Positions 34,325 through 42,536 of a stretch of 64,000 bases of DNA are shown here, piece by piece. Each line of letters begins with the position of its first letter. Position 1 is the stretch's first letter. The stretch is from Dinoroseobacter sp049800775 (GTDB lineage Bacteria; Pseudomonadota; Alphaproteobacteria; Rhodobacterales; Rhodobacteraceae), in assembly GCF_049800775.1 (NCBI RefSeq), contig NZ_JBNAFR010000008.1, positions 1-64,000 on the forward strand. Direction: 5' to 3'. The translations under genes and the position numbers were made by a program. The notes below the pieces were generated by a model. That model was not told the origin of the DNA. It ran no database searches and saw only the letters and a list, made by a program, of their open reading frames with translations.

Positions 34325-36055
34325 TCAGGGCAGGGCGTCCAAATCCGCGAGAATACCGTCGCGCAGCCGGGTCGCTTCGCCATGATTATAGGGCGTGTTC
34401 TCCGGAGAATAGACCGTGAGCGCGTGCTCCACATGTAAGAGTGCTGCCTCCAAGGCGCGCCGCGCGGTATCCCCCGAAAGCAGACGAGCCTGAGACCGTT
34501 GAGCATTTGACACATTCTCTGTCGTCATGGCCCAGTCGAGGGGGAGGGCATCTCGGGTGCGGACCTCCAACGCGGCCTCATAGGCTGCGATCGCGCGGGC
34601 GAGGGCGTCCGGGTCGTCCTCCTGCGCCCCGAGGGTCTGCATCGCATTGCCGAGATTGTTCTGTGTCATGGCCCAGTCGAAGGGGAGGGTATCGCGGGTG
34701 TGGACCTCCAACGCGGCCTCATAGGCGGTAATGGCGCGGGTGAGGGCGTCCGGGTCGTCCTGTCGCGCCCCGAGGGTTTGCAGGGCATTGCCGAGATTGT
34801 TCTGTGTCATGGCCCAGTCGAGGGGGAGGGTATCGCGGGTGCGGACCTCCAACGCGGCCTCATAGGCTGCGATCGCGCGGGTGAGGGCATCCGGGTCGTC
34901 CTGCCGCTCCCCGAGGATTGAGAGGGCATTGCCGAGGTTGTTTTGCGTCGTGGCCCAGTCGAGGGGGAGGGCATCGCGGGTGCGGACCTCCAACGCAGCT
35001 TCATAAGCGGCGATGGCGCGAATGAGGGCGTCCAGGTCGTCCTGCCGCTTCCCAAGGGTTCCCAAGGTATTGCCGAGATTGTTTTGCGCCGTAGCCCAGA
35101 GTCGCGGAAATTCATCACGTGTAAAAACTGTGAGGAGCTTTTCGAAGGTCTCGACTGCCGCAGCCAAAGGGCCAGGGGATTGCAGGCGCTCTCCGAGAAT
35201 TCGCAGGGCAACAGCTTTGTTGCCCAAAGCCATACCCAGTTCTTCGTCGGTGGTCGCGCAATTGTAGAGGGTGTCCCCCAAGGCGATGGCGACCTCCAGA
35301 TCGAAGGCGAGGCCCTTGTCACGGCCCATGTCCCGCCGCTGTCGGCGGATAGTATCGAGAGCGCCGTACAAGGCAGCCGGGTCCGGTGTCTCGAGCGAGA
35401 CACGCTTGACCTCATAGGAGACCGCAAGATCTACATCGCGGGTCAGAACCGCTTGTGCGAGACCTTTGTCATAGAGCCGGGCGAGCCCGGCGGACGCGCG
35501 CTCTTCTTCCTCTTGCAGGGCGGCGGTGGCCGCCTCGACCTCCCCAGCGTCATTGAGGGCATCCACGCGGGCAATGATTTCTGTCAGCGCGTCGTCCACA
35601 TTGCTAGGCAGCCGTCCTTTGGCGCGCGCGTCCGCGGCGACTTGCAATGCGTTGCGCAGGCCGGCCATCGCCGCATCGAACTCCGTCGGTGTGCCTTCGG
35701 CGTATTCATAGGCGAGGGCAATAACGAGGGCTTCGGAGAGCTTGAGTTGTTCCGCCAGTGCCGCGTTTTCTCGCAAGAGGTGCTCTGCGTTGGTCTCGAC
35801 CTGCTCGTCGATGGCGGTTTTGAGTTGGCGCACCTGATCCCGGCTGATCGAGAGGGTTTCACAGATAGGCGTGTAGTTGCGCGGTTGAGGGCGATCTACG
35901 GTCCCAGATTCAAGTTCACGGATACGTCTTTCTTTTCCCTCGTGATCTTCGAGATCGGGAAAGGATTGTTCCGCCAGCTCCCGTTGCGTGAAGCCGCCCG
36001 CCTCTCTGCGCTCCTTGATCAGGGCACCGAGGCGTTTTCCGAATGAAGACACCAA
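34325..36055 (-). CDS. XRE-type HTH protein with 47-residue TPR-like tandem repeats
   Basis: About 576 residues. Residues 1-75 form an XRE-like helix-turn-helix (GKRLGALIKERREAGGFTQ). A helical coiled-coil region follows (75-320), then at least four nearly identical 47-residue repeats (about 325-520), each of the form RD-LPLDWA-TQNNLGNAL, LGERQDDPDALTRAI, AAYEAALEVRT. They belong to the long NLGNAL class of tetratricopeptide repeats. Start codons are TTG 36055 or GTG 36052; an AGGCGGAA tract precedes. It is probably a ligand- or protein-responsive regulator; target unknown. Confidence 0.75.
   Translation of the reverse strand: MVSSFGKRLGALIKERREAGGFTQRELAEQSFPDLEDHEGKERRIRELESGTVDRPQPRNYTPICETLSISRDQVRQLKTAIDEQVETNAEHLLRENAALAEQLKLSEALVIALAYEYAEGTPTEFDAAMAGLRNALQVAADARAKGRLPSNVDDALTEIIARVDALNDAGEVEAATAALQEEEERASAGLARLYDKGLAQAVLTRDVDLAVSYEVKRVSLETPDPAALYGALDTIRRQRRDMGRDKGLAFDLEVAIALGDTLYNCATTDEELGMALGNKAVALRILGERLQSPGPLAAAVETFEKLLTVFTRDEFPRLWATAQNNLGNTLGTLGKRQDDLDALIRAIAAYEAALEVRTRDALPLDWATTQNNLGNALSILGERQDDPDALTRAIAAYEAALEVRTRDTLPLDWAMTQNNLGNALQTLGARQDDPDALTRAITAYEAALEVHTRDTLPFDWAMTQNNLGNAMQTLGAQEDDPDALARAIAAYEAALEVRTRDALPLDWAMTTENVSNAQRSQARLLSGDTARRALEAALLHVEHALTVYSPENTPYNHGEATRLRDGILADLDALP
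34531..35110 (-). repeat. 141-bp tandem repeat inside the XRE-TPR gene
   Basis: The landmark CCCAGTCGAGGGGGAGGG-type start recurs at 34531, 34672, 34813, 34954 and (diverged) 35095, an exact 141-bp period encoding 47 residues. Adjacent units are almost identical at DNA level, indicating recent expansion or homogenisation. Confidence 0.9.
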
Positions 36056-36086
36056 TTCCGCCTGTTTCCGCCTGTTGTTCCGCCGG
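36056..36086. repeat. Three TTCCGCC iterons upstream of the XRE-TPR gene
   Basis: TTCCGCCTG at 36056-36064 and 36066-36074, and TTCCGCCGG at 36078-36086. The first abuts the start codon, so the copies could be an autoregulatory operator or simply reiterated Shine-Dalgarno-like sequence on the minus strand. Confidence 0.5.
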
Positions 36087-36124
36087 AGGCCGCCTCACGT
36101 GGAAAAGGCAAAACCTGTCACTCT

Positions 36125-36163
36125 GATCCCATCGCGATGCCGGAGTAGCCCTCCGGTGGGATC
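36125..36163 (+). promoter_or_regulatory. Bulged leader hairpin upstream of the 36192 small gene
   Basis: An outer stem GATCCCA/TGGGATC and an inner stem CCGGAG/CTCCGG (5-nt loop) with an 8-nt one-sided bulge. It ends 18 nt before the ribosome-binding site of the small gene. Confidence 0.55.
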
Positions 36164-36191
36164 CCGCTCAGCTTAACCGTGGAGAACGGCA

Positions 36192-36374
36192 ATGAAAGAG
36201 TGGTTCGAAGATCAGGTGAGGAAAGTCTGCGGTGCCTTGTGGTGTCACCGGGCCGGGTATGTGGGATTGGCGCTGGCCTATGGTGCCGGATGTGCCGGGC
36301 TGTTGGACAAGGAAGCCGTATCGCAGGTGGTCACCGGCCTCTATGTTGCGCTCGCGTCGCAGAGGGGGCACTGA
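36192..36374 (+). CDS. Small hydrophobic protein, unknown function
   Basis: A 60-residue protein with a charged, two-cysteine N-terminus (KEWFEDQVRKVCGALWC) and a hydrophobic stretch (GYVGLALAYGAGCAGLL) that could span a membrane. ATG 36192 has GGAG at 36181-36184. It is divergent from the XRE-TPR gene, with a structured leader. A holin-like, toxin or signalling role is possible; none is shown. Confidence 0.55.
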   Translation: MKEWFEDQVRKVCGALWCHRAGYVGLALAYGAGCAGLLDKEAVSQVVTGLYVALASQRGH

Positions 36375-36398
36375 CCAGACAACAAGGGGCGTCTCGGG

Positions 36399-36524
36399 TT
36401 ACTCGGCGGCGTGTTGGCGGGCGAGTTGGGTGTCGAGTTTGCGCCGTTCGTGGCGCAGGACAAGTACGCCTCCGGCGGCGAGCGCCAGGGCGAGAACGGG
36501 TATGATGAATTCAAAGAGCGTCAT
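36399..36524 (-). CDS. 41-residue single-pass membrane protein
   Basis: A short gene. One N-terminal transmembrane helix (TLFEFIIPVLALALAAGGVLV) is followed by a basic tail (RHERRKLDTQLARQHAAE). Its ATG overlaps the preceding gene's stop (ATGA), so it is translationally coupled. I do not recognise a family. Confidence 0.6.
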   Translation of the reverse strand: MTLFEFIIPVLALALAAGGVLVLRHERRKLDTQLARQHAAE

Positions 36525-36769
36525 GGATCGCGCGTCTCCTTCTTCAGATACCCTAGTATATAGTGCGAAACACCGTGCAATACCAGTCCGGCGAGCCCCC
36601 ACCACAGGCTGGAGGCCGTCATGCCCGCCGCCGCTCCGGTCAGCGGGCGCAGGATGGCAAAGCCGATCAACCCCAGCGCCAGCGCGTTCATGAAGGTCGC
36701 AAAGAGCTTCACCCGCTCGTTATAGACCAGCACCGCGTCGCGGTCCGGGCGGGGGCGGCGCAGGCCCAT
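36521..36769 (-). CDS. Small two-helix membrane protein downstream of gatB
   Basis: An 82-residue protein with a basic N-terminus, two hydrophobic segments (about 24-45 and 52-74) and a KKETRDP tail. Similar small AMP-like membrane proteins occur near gatB in related bacteria, but I cannot name it. It starts 7 nt after the gatB stop. Confidence 0.6.
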   Translation of the reverse strand: MGLRRPRPDRDAVLVYNERVKLFATFMNALALGLIGFAILRPLTGAAAGMTASSLWWGLAGLVLHGVSHYILGYLKKETRDP

Positions 36770-36776
36770 GGGCGGG

Positions 36777-38294
36777 TTACTGCTGGCTCAGCTTGGCCGA
36801 GACGAGCTGGTTCACCGCCTTCGGGTTCGCCTTGCCGCCGGTGGCCTTCATGACCTGACCCACGAACCAGCCCGCGAGCTTGGGGTTCTCCTTGGCCTTG
36901 GCGACCTGGGCCGGGTTCGCGGCGATGATCTCGTCCACGGCGGCCTCGATGGCGCCGGTATCGGTGACCTGCTTCATGCCGCGCGCCTCGACGATCTCTG
37001 CCGGGTCGCCGCCTTCGGTATAGACGATCTCGAACAGGTCCTTGGCGATCTTGCCCGAAATCGCATCGGCTTTGATCAGCTTGATGATCCCGGCGAGTTG
37101 CGCTGGCGAGACAGGGCTGTCGGCGATGTCGTGGTCTTCTTTCTTCAACCGGCCAAAGAGCTCGTTGATGACCCAGTTGGCCGCCAGCTTGCCATCGCCC
37201 GCCTCACCGGCCACGGCCTCGAAATAGGCGGCATTGGTGGTGTCGGCGGTCAGCACGCTCGCATCGTAATCCGAAAGGCCGAAATCGCCCATGAAGCGGG
37301 CCTTCTTGGCGTCGGGCAGCTCGGGCAGGCCGGAGGCGATGTCATCGACCCAGCCCTGTTCGATCTCCAGCGGCAGCAGGTCAGGGTCGGGGAAGTAGCG
37401 ATAGTCATGCGCCTCCTCCTTGGAGCGCATGGAGCGCGTCTCGCCCTTGTCCGGATCATAGAGCCGGGTCTCCTGGTCGACGCTGCCGCCATCCTCGATG
37501 ATCGCGATCTGGCGGCGGGCCTCGTGGTCAATCGCCTGCTGGATGAAGCGCAGGGAGTTCATGTTCTTGATCTCGCAGCGCGTGCCGAGATGGCCGAAAT
37601 CCTGCGTCGCCTGGTACTTCTCGTAATCGCCCGGACGGCAGACCGAGACATTCACATCCGCGCGCAGGTTGCCGTTTTGCATGTTGCCGTCGCAGGTTCC
37701 GAGATAGCGCATGATCTGGCGCAGTTTCGAGACATAGGCAGCGGCCTCTTCGGGGCCGCGAATGTCCGGGCGCGAGACAATCTCCATCAGGGCGACGCCC
37801 GTGCGGTTCAGGTCCACGAAGGACATATGCGGGTCCATATCGTGGATCGACTTGCCGGCATCCTGTTCCAGGTGAATACGTTCGATCCGCACCACGCGGG
37901 CCGTGCCATCGCCCAGCTCAACCAGCACTTCGCCTTCGCCCACGATCGGGTGGTAGAGCTGGCTGATCTGGTAGCCCTGGGGCAGGTCCGGGTAGAAATA
38001 GTTCTTGCGGTCAAAGGCCGAGCGCAGGTTGATCTCGGCCTTCAGGCCCAGGCCCGTGCGCACGGCCTGCGCCACGCATTCCTCGTTGATCACCGGCAGC
38101 ATCCCCGGCATGCCCGCATCCACGAAGGCCACGTTCGAATTCGGCTCGGCCCCGAAGAGCGTCGAAGCGCCGGAGAACAGCTTGGCATTGGTCGCGACCT
38201 GGGCATGGACTTCGAGTCCGATCACCAGTTCCCAATCCTCCCGCGCGCCCGCGATGACCTTGGGTTTCGGGGTGTCATATGTGAGGTCGAGCAT
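36777..38294 (-). CDS. gatB: Aspartyl/glutamyl-tRNA amidotransferase subunit B
   Basis: A 505-residue subunit of GatCAB, which converts mischarged Glu-tRNA-Gln (and Asp-tRNA-Asn) to the amide form. The signature WELVIGLEVHAQ, GMPGMLPVINEE, FDRKNYFYPDLPQGYQISQ and YFPDPDLLPLEI are present, with the C-terminal Yqey-like tRNA-binding domain. gatA and gatC are not in this window. Confidence 0.97.
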   Translation of the reverse strand: MLDLTYDTPKPKVIAGAREDWELVIGLEVHAQVATNAKLFSGASTLFGAEPNSNVAFVDAGMPGMLPVINEECVAQAVRTGLGLKAEINLRSAFDRKNYFYPDLPQGYQISQLYHPIVGEGEVLVELGDGTARVVRIERIHLEQDAGKSIHDMDPHMSFVDLNRTGVALMEIVSRPDIRGPEEAAAYVSKLRQIMRYLGTCDGNMQNGNLRADVNVSVCRPGDYEKYQATQDFGHLGTRCEIKNMNSLRFIQQAIDHEARRQIAIIEDGGSVDQETRLYDPDKGETRSMRSKEEAHDYRYFPDPDLLPLEIEQGWVDDIASGLPELPDAKKARFMGDFGLSDYDASVLTADTTNAAYFEAVAGEAGDGKLAANWVINELFGRLKKEDHDIADSPVSPAQLAGIIKLIKADAISGKIAKDLFEIVYTEGGDPAEIVEARGMKQVTDTGAIEAAVDEIIAANPAQVAKAKENPKLAGWFVGQVMKATGGKANPKAVNQLVSAKLSQQ

Positions 38295-38324
38295 GGTCTG
38301 TCTCCGCCAGTGAACGCAGCGGTT

Positions 38325-38987
38325 TTAGGGGAGGCGCGAGGTCGGGGCAAGGCGCATTGCGCGGCCCCGGCTCTGCTTTCGCCGCGCGATCCGCGCCCCG
38401 CCGATCGGCGCCAGCGCCCCAAGCAGCAGCCCGCCACCAGCCGGCAGCGGCACGGTCGCGAGGGTGCCATTGATGGTGATCAGGGCGCGGGTGGCCGTAC
38501 TGTCATTGCCCAGACCGAAATTGACGATCCCATCCCGGTTCACGGCCCGCAGGATATGATCGGCGCCATAGAGCGCGATCAGGTCCAGCTCGACCGTGAA
38601 ACTGTCGAAATTCACAGGCCCGCCGAACGGGTTGGAGATGAACTTACCATCGAGGAACAGGCGATCCGTCGCCGGGACGTCGCCACCCGTCTTCGCATCG
38701 AGAACCAGCGTCGCGGACAGCACCTGACTAAGCTCGCCTCCGTTCAGTTGTGAAGTGAGGTCATAGGACCAGCTCGTGCTTTCGTCTGTCACATCATTCA
38801 GGCGGCTCGGACCCGGATTGCCCCCGATATCGCGGATCATGAAATCGCCATTGGTCGTGGTCTCGGCAATCACCTCTGCGGGGGCCGGATCGCCGATGGC
38901 CAGACCGGTCAGGGTGACCGGCGTGGCATGGGCAGCGCCAGCCAGCGCGGCGACAAAGACAAGGGAGATCAATGCGGGACGTTTCAT
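38325..38987 (-). CDS. Second VPLPA-CTERM surface protein
   Basis: A 220-residue exported protein: signal peptide (ending AAHA, about residue 19), beta-rich middle, and a C-terminal VPLPAGGGLLLGALAPIGG with an ARRKQSRGR basic cluster. The tail extends about 20 residues past the arginines, which is longer than usual. An exosortase elsewhere in the genome is expected. It lies upstream of gatB on the same strand but with its own start region. Confidence 0.78.
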   Translation of the reverse strand: MKRPALISLVFVAALAGAAHATPVTLTGLAIGDPAPAEVIAETTTNGDFMIRDIGGNPGPSRLNDVTDESTSWSYDLTSQLNGGELSQVLSATLVLDAKTGGDVPATDRLFLDGKFISNPFGGPVNFDSFTVELDLIALYGADHILRAVNRDGIVNFGLGNDSTATRALITINGTLATVPLPAGGGLLLGALAPIGGARIARRKQSRGRAMRLAPTSRLP

Positions 38988-39148
38988 ACGGGGCACTCTC
39001 GTTAAGAACAAAATCGAGAAACCTTAACACAGCTTTGCCATGTCACCGCAGGAAATCACGGCGCCTCGCCCGATTGGGTCTCTAACACTGTGCTAACGCC
39101 GCCCCGGACAACCTTGCGCGCATTATGACAGCAAAAGGAGATTGGGTG

Positions 39149-39532
39149 ATGACGTATTTTCAAACCTCACAAGGGCGGCTCGGGGCTCTGTGCGCCCTCC
39201 TGCTGGTCGGCTGGTTGGTGCCGGCACCTCTCGTGGCGCAGACAGAACCCCAATTGCGGCTGGAGCAGGGGGCCGAGCGGCCAAGGCTTTCCGGGCCACA
39301 ATCCTTCGGCACGCAGGAGCGTCGTCAGCGCGCGGTCATGGATCTCGATTGCGGGAACAAGACCTACCGGCTCGACACGGGCAACGACACGGGCAGTTGC
39401 GGGGCCTATACGAACGAGGCGGGCGTGGTGGTCGTGACCTGCACCGACGGGACCGAGATCCTGGTGGAGGCGAATTGCGCCGGAGGCTGCGTGCAGGCCA
39501 GCGGCACGGGCTCCTGCACCATCAATCCCTGA
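39149..39532 (+). CDS. Small secreted cysteine-rich protein, unknown function
   Basis: A 127-residue protein with a signal peptide (cleavage after PLVAQ, about residue 31). The mature part has a LDCGNKTYRLDTG segment and six cysteines (CGNK, CGAY, CTDG, CAGGC, CTIN), suggesting disulfides. ATG 39149 is placed by AAGGAG at 39135-39140; ATG 39125 is the longer alternative. No family recognised. Confidence 0.6.
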   Translation: MTYFQTSQGRLGALCALLLVGWLVPAPLVAQTEPQLRLEQGAERPRLSGPQSFGTQERRQRAVMDLDCGNKTYRLDTGNDTGSCGAYTNEAGVVVVTCTDGTEILVEANCAGGCVQASGTGSCTINP

Positions 39533-39626
39533 CCGCGCAGGCCGATCTTTGCCAAGCGGGCGCTTGCCTCTGGTCTTGTCTGCGGCGATGGGCGAGGCTG
39601 GCGCGATCTTTGCAAAGGACCGGACC

Positions 39627-40208
39627 ATGCCTCGTTTCACGCGCCTTCTGGGCTTGATCGCCGTCTGTCTGGTCGCGGCCTGCGGCGGGCGGGCCGAACG
39701 CGGGGCACCGGACCTGCCGGTCACCCAATGGGATTTCCGCCCCGACGCAGAGGCGCTGACCGGGGCTGCCTTGGCGGCGCTGGCCACCCATGGCGCGGCG
39801 CTGCCTGCGGGGACGCCGGCGGATGTGCGCGACTGGTGTCCGGCCTATCTGCGCGCGGGACCCGAGGATCGGGCAGCATTCTGGACAGGGTTTCTCTCGG
39901 CGCTCGCGAAATACGAGAGCACGTGGAACCCGCAGGCCGTGGGTGGGGGCGGGCAGTGGTTCGGGCTGACGCAAATCTCGCCCGCCACGGCGCGGGGCTA
40001 TGGCTGCCGGGCGACAACCGGCAATGCCCTGCTCGATGGTCCGGCGAACTTGTCCTGCGCGATCCGCATCATGGCAGTGACCGTGCCACGGGACGGGGTG
40101 ATCGCCGCCGGGCGCGGGGGCGTCGCCGCCGATTGGGCGCCCCTTTTGAGCACGTCCAAACGCCAATCCATGCAGGCCTGGACCGCCGCGCAGCCCTATT
40201 GCCGGTAA
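39627..40208 (+). CDS. Lytic-transglycosylase-like lipoprotein
   Basis: A 193-residue protein with a lipobox (LVAACGG, Cys about residue 20). The lysozyme-like SLT fold is indicated by ALAKYESTWNPQAVGGGG with the catalytic Glu, followed by GLTQISPATARGYGC. It would cleave peptidoglycan at the outer membrane's inner face. ATG 39627 follows AAAGGA. Confidence 0.8.
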   Translation: MPRFTRLLGLIAVCLVAACGGRAERGAPDLPVTQWDFRPDAEALTGAALAALATHGAALPAGTPADVRDWCPAYLRAGPEDRAAFWTGFLSALAKYESTWNPQAVGGGGQWFGLTQISPATARGYGCRATTGNALLDGPANLSCAIRIMAVTVPRDGVIAAGRGGVAADWAPLLSTSKRQSMQAWTAAQPYCR

Positions 40209-40302
40209 CTGTCCAGACGGCGTGACACCCTAATGTGATGGACGACGCGGGGCCTTGGGCCTATTTTATCCCCTGCACGGAGCAACTGGGGAGGGGAGCC
40301 GC

Positions 40303-41439
40303 GTGCTGGAAGTGTCCCATAACGAATGGCTCGTGGTCGCATCCCTTGCGGTGGCGCTCATGGCCGGGTTCACGGGCCTGTCGCTGACCAAGGGGGCCTC
40401 GGCGCTGCATGCGGGGCCGCGCAAGACCCGGGTGGCCATGGCTGCCGTCGCCTTGGGCGGGGGCATCTGGGCGATGCATTTCGTGGCCATGCTGGGACTG
40501 CAACTGCCGATCCTGTTCTATTACGACCCTCTCATCACCCTGATCTCGGCGCTGGTGGCGATCCTGATCGTGGGTGTGGCTCTGTTGATCCTGCATTTCC
40601 TGCCGCGCTCGCGCCAGACGATCACCCTGGCCGGGGTTTGCGTCGGGCTGGGCATTCCGGTGATGCATTATATCGGCATGTCCGGGATGCGCCTGTGCCA
40701 GCCGGATTATACCCTGCTCGGGCTGTTGGAGGCCGGGGCCGCCTCGATCCTGCTGGGGGTCGCGGCGATCTGGATCGCCTATGGCGAGCGGACCTATCGC
40801 AACATCCTGCTGGGGACGCTGTTCTTCGGGCTTGCGGTCTTCGCGGTGCATTTCGTGGCCATGTACGGCACGTCCTTCACGGCCATCGAAGGGGCCGATG
40901 CAGCGGGACCCCTGATCAGCAACGCGACGCTCGCCCTGATCGTGGCGGTGATCGCCTTCGTGATCTGCGGCGCGTTTTTACTGTCCAGTGTGACGCTCCT
41001 CCCGGCGGTGGAGGCACAGCAACGCGCAGCCGAGGCGCAGACCGACGACCCGGACCCCGCGCCAGAGCCCGACGCCCTGCCGGATCCCGAGCTCACACCG
41101 CAGATCAAGTCCGTGCCCTATGAGCTTGATGGAAAGACGTTTTTCATCGACAGCGGGGATGTCACCGCGATCCGGGCTGAGGGGCATTACACGATCCTCT
41201 ATCGCGGGACGCAGAAGCTCTTCTGCCCGTGGTCGATCTCGGATGCGGAGGCGCGCCTGCCCCGGGGGCATTTCGTGCGCGCCCATCGCAGCTATCTTGT
41301 GAACCCGGCGCATGTCACCGGCTTCGAGCGCAAGAAAGACAATGGCGTGGTCTTCTTCGACGCGGCCGGGGCCCTTGAAAAGGTGCCTGTCAGCCGCTCG
41401 CGTCTGCAGGATGTGCGCCTCGCCCTGGGCCTCGTCTGA
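40303..41439 (+). CDS. coxC: MHYT-LytTR membrane sensor-regulator (CoxC-like)
   Basis: A 378-residue protein. Residues 1-240 form an MHYT domain of about seven helices with three repeats of the motif (AMHFVAM, VMHYIGM, AVHFVAM); the family is proposed to sense O2, CO or NO through bound metal. After a Pro/Asp-rich linker, a C-terminal LytTR DNA-binding domain (about 275-378; GHYTILYRGTQKLFCPWS, FVRAHRSYLVNP) follows. Oligotropha CoxC and CoxH share this architecture. GTG 40303 follows GAGGGGA. It lies just upstream of coxM and is the probable cox regulator. Confidence 0.88.
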   Translation: MLEVSHNEWLVVASLAVALMAGFTGLSLTKGASALHAGPRKTRVAMAAVALGGGIWAMHFVAMLGLQLPILFYYDPLITLISALVAILIVGVALLILHFLPRSRQTITLAGVCVGLGIPVMHYIGMSGMRLCQPDYTLLGLLEAGAASILLGVAAIWIAYGERTYRNILLGTLFFGLAVFAVHFVAMYGTSFTAIEGADAAGPLISNATLALIVAVIAFVICGAFLLSSVTLLPAVEAQQRAAEAQTDDPDPAPEPDALPDPELTPQIKSVPYELDGKTFFIDSGDVTAIRAEGHYTILYRGTQKLFCPWSISDAEARLPRGHFVRAHRSYLVNPAHVTGFERKKDNGVVFFDAAGALEKVPVSRSRLQDVRLALGLV

Positions 41440-41521
41440 GCCGAACCGCGCCCCGGCCTGTCACCAAATGACCGAATTCGCGCGCCCCGCACTGGGGCTC
41501 TCGCCCCATGCGCGAACGGGT

Positions 41522-41553
41522 TCGCAACTCGTGCGCCATATGCGCAATTCGTG
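41522..41553 (+). promoter_or_regulatory. Paired direct repeats upstream of coxM, candidate LytTR operator
   Basis: TCGCAACTCGTG (41522-41533) and GCGCAATTCGTG (41542-41553) share GCAAnTCGTG with a 20-bp period, close to two helical turns. LytTR regulators typically bind such spaced direct repeats. A related CGAATTCGCG lies at 41473-41482. Location 118 bp upstream of coxM supports a role for the adjacent CoxC-like regulator. Confidence 0.5.
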
Positions 41554-41670
41554 AAATCCGCCTCTCGATCCATGTGTCGGCGGTGGGTCTGCGGCAGGCG
41601 GTCGCACTAGCGTCGCAGGCCAAGGCAGATGGGCGCATGAGACGCCCCCGACCCAGAGGAGGACCCGAAC

Positions 41671-42525
41671 ATGATACCAGCGGGCTTTGAATATCACCGC
41701 CCTGCGGACCTCGAATCCGCGCTGCAGGTGCTGCAGACCCATGGAGACGAGGCGCGCTGCCTCGCCGGAGGGCACAGCCTGATCCCGATGATGAAACTGC
41801 GCATGGCCGCGGTGGAGCATCTTGTGGATCTGCAGGACATCGCCGAACTACGCGAGATTTCCGTCGAGGCGGGCCGGATCACCATTGGCGCGATGGTCAC
41901 CCAGCATGCGCTGATCACCTCGGACGCGCTCAACGCTGGGGCACCGCTCCTGCGGGAGGCCGCCGAGCAGATCGCCGATCCGCAGGTGCGCTATATGGGG
42001 ACCGTGGGCGGGAACGTCGCCAATGGTGATCCGGGCAATGACATGCCCGGCCTGATGCAGGCGCTGGATGCCACTTTCACCCTGCTGGGTCCGGACGGGT
42101 CCCGCGAGGTTGCGGCGCGGGAGTTCTTCGAAGGCGCCTATACGACCCTGCGCGAGGATGAGGAGATCCTGACCAAGATCGCCTTTGACGCTCATGCCAA
42201 GGGCTTTGCCTATGAAAAGCAGAAGCGGAAGATCGGCGATTACGCCACCGCTGCGGCAGCCGTTCTGATCGAGAAGGATGGCATGGTCGCGGGCAAGGTG
42301 GACATCGCCATGACCAATCTCAGCGATACACCGGTCTATTCCGAGGCCGCCGGGGCGGCGCTCAGCGGCACGTCCTGCGATGCAGAGGCCGTGAAGGCCG
42401 CCGTGACCGCCATGCTCACCGATATTGATCCGATGCCCGACAATCGCGGGCCGATCGAATTCAAACGCCACGTAGCAGGCGTGATCCTCGGTCGGGCGGT
42501 TGCCCGGGCGTGGTCGCGGGCCTGA
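41671..42525 (+). CDS. coxM: Carbon monoxide dehydrogenase medium (FAD) subunit
   Basis: A 284-residue flavoprotein of the aerobic Mo-Cu CO dehydrogenase. FAD-binding motifs are AGGHSLIPMMKLR (about residues 32-44) and TVGGNVANGDPGNDMP (about 111-126). It accepts electrons from CoxS and passes them to the quinone pool. Length and order (coxM-coxS-coxL) match known form I clusters. GAGGAGG precedes the ATG. Confidence 0.96.
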   Translation: MIPAGFEYHRPADLESALQVLQTHGDEARCLAGGHSLIPMMKLRMAAVEHLVDLQDIAELREISVEAGRITIGAMVTQHALITSDALNAGAPLLREAAEQIADPQVRYMGTVGGNVANGDPGNDMPGLMQALDATFTLLGPDGSREVAAREFFEGAYTTLREDEEILTKIAFDAHAKGFAYEKQKRKIGDYATAAAAVLIEKDGMVAGKVDIAMTNLSDTPVYSEAAGAALSGTSCDAEAVKAAVTAMLTDIDPMPDNRGPIEFKRHVAGVILGRAVARAWSRA

Positions 42526-42536
42526 GGGGGACAGAC

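Noticed and set aside
34531..35110. Regular 141-bp repeats as a possible CRISPR or minisatellite
   Set aside because: The units are contiguous, in frame and encode 47-residue protein repeats; there are no spacers.
36768..38753. 661-codon plus-strand frame over gatB
   Set aside because: Shadow of gatB, which has all family signatures on the minus strand.
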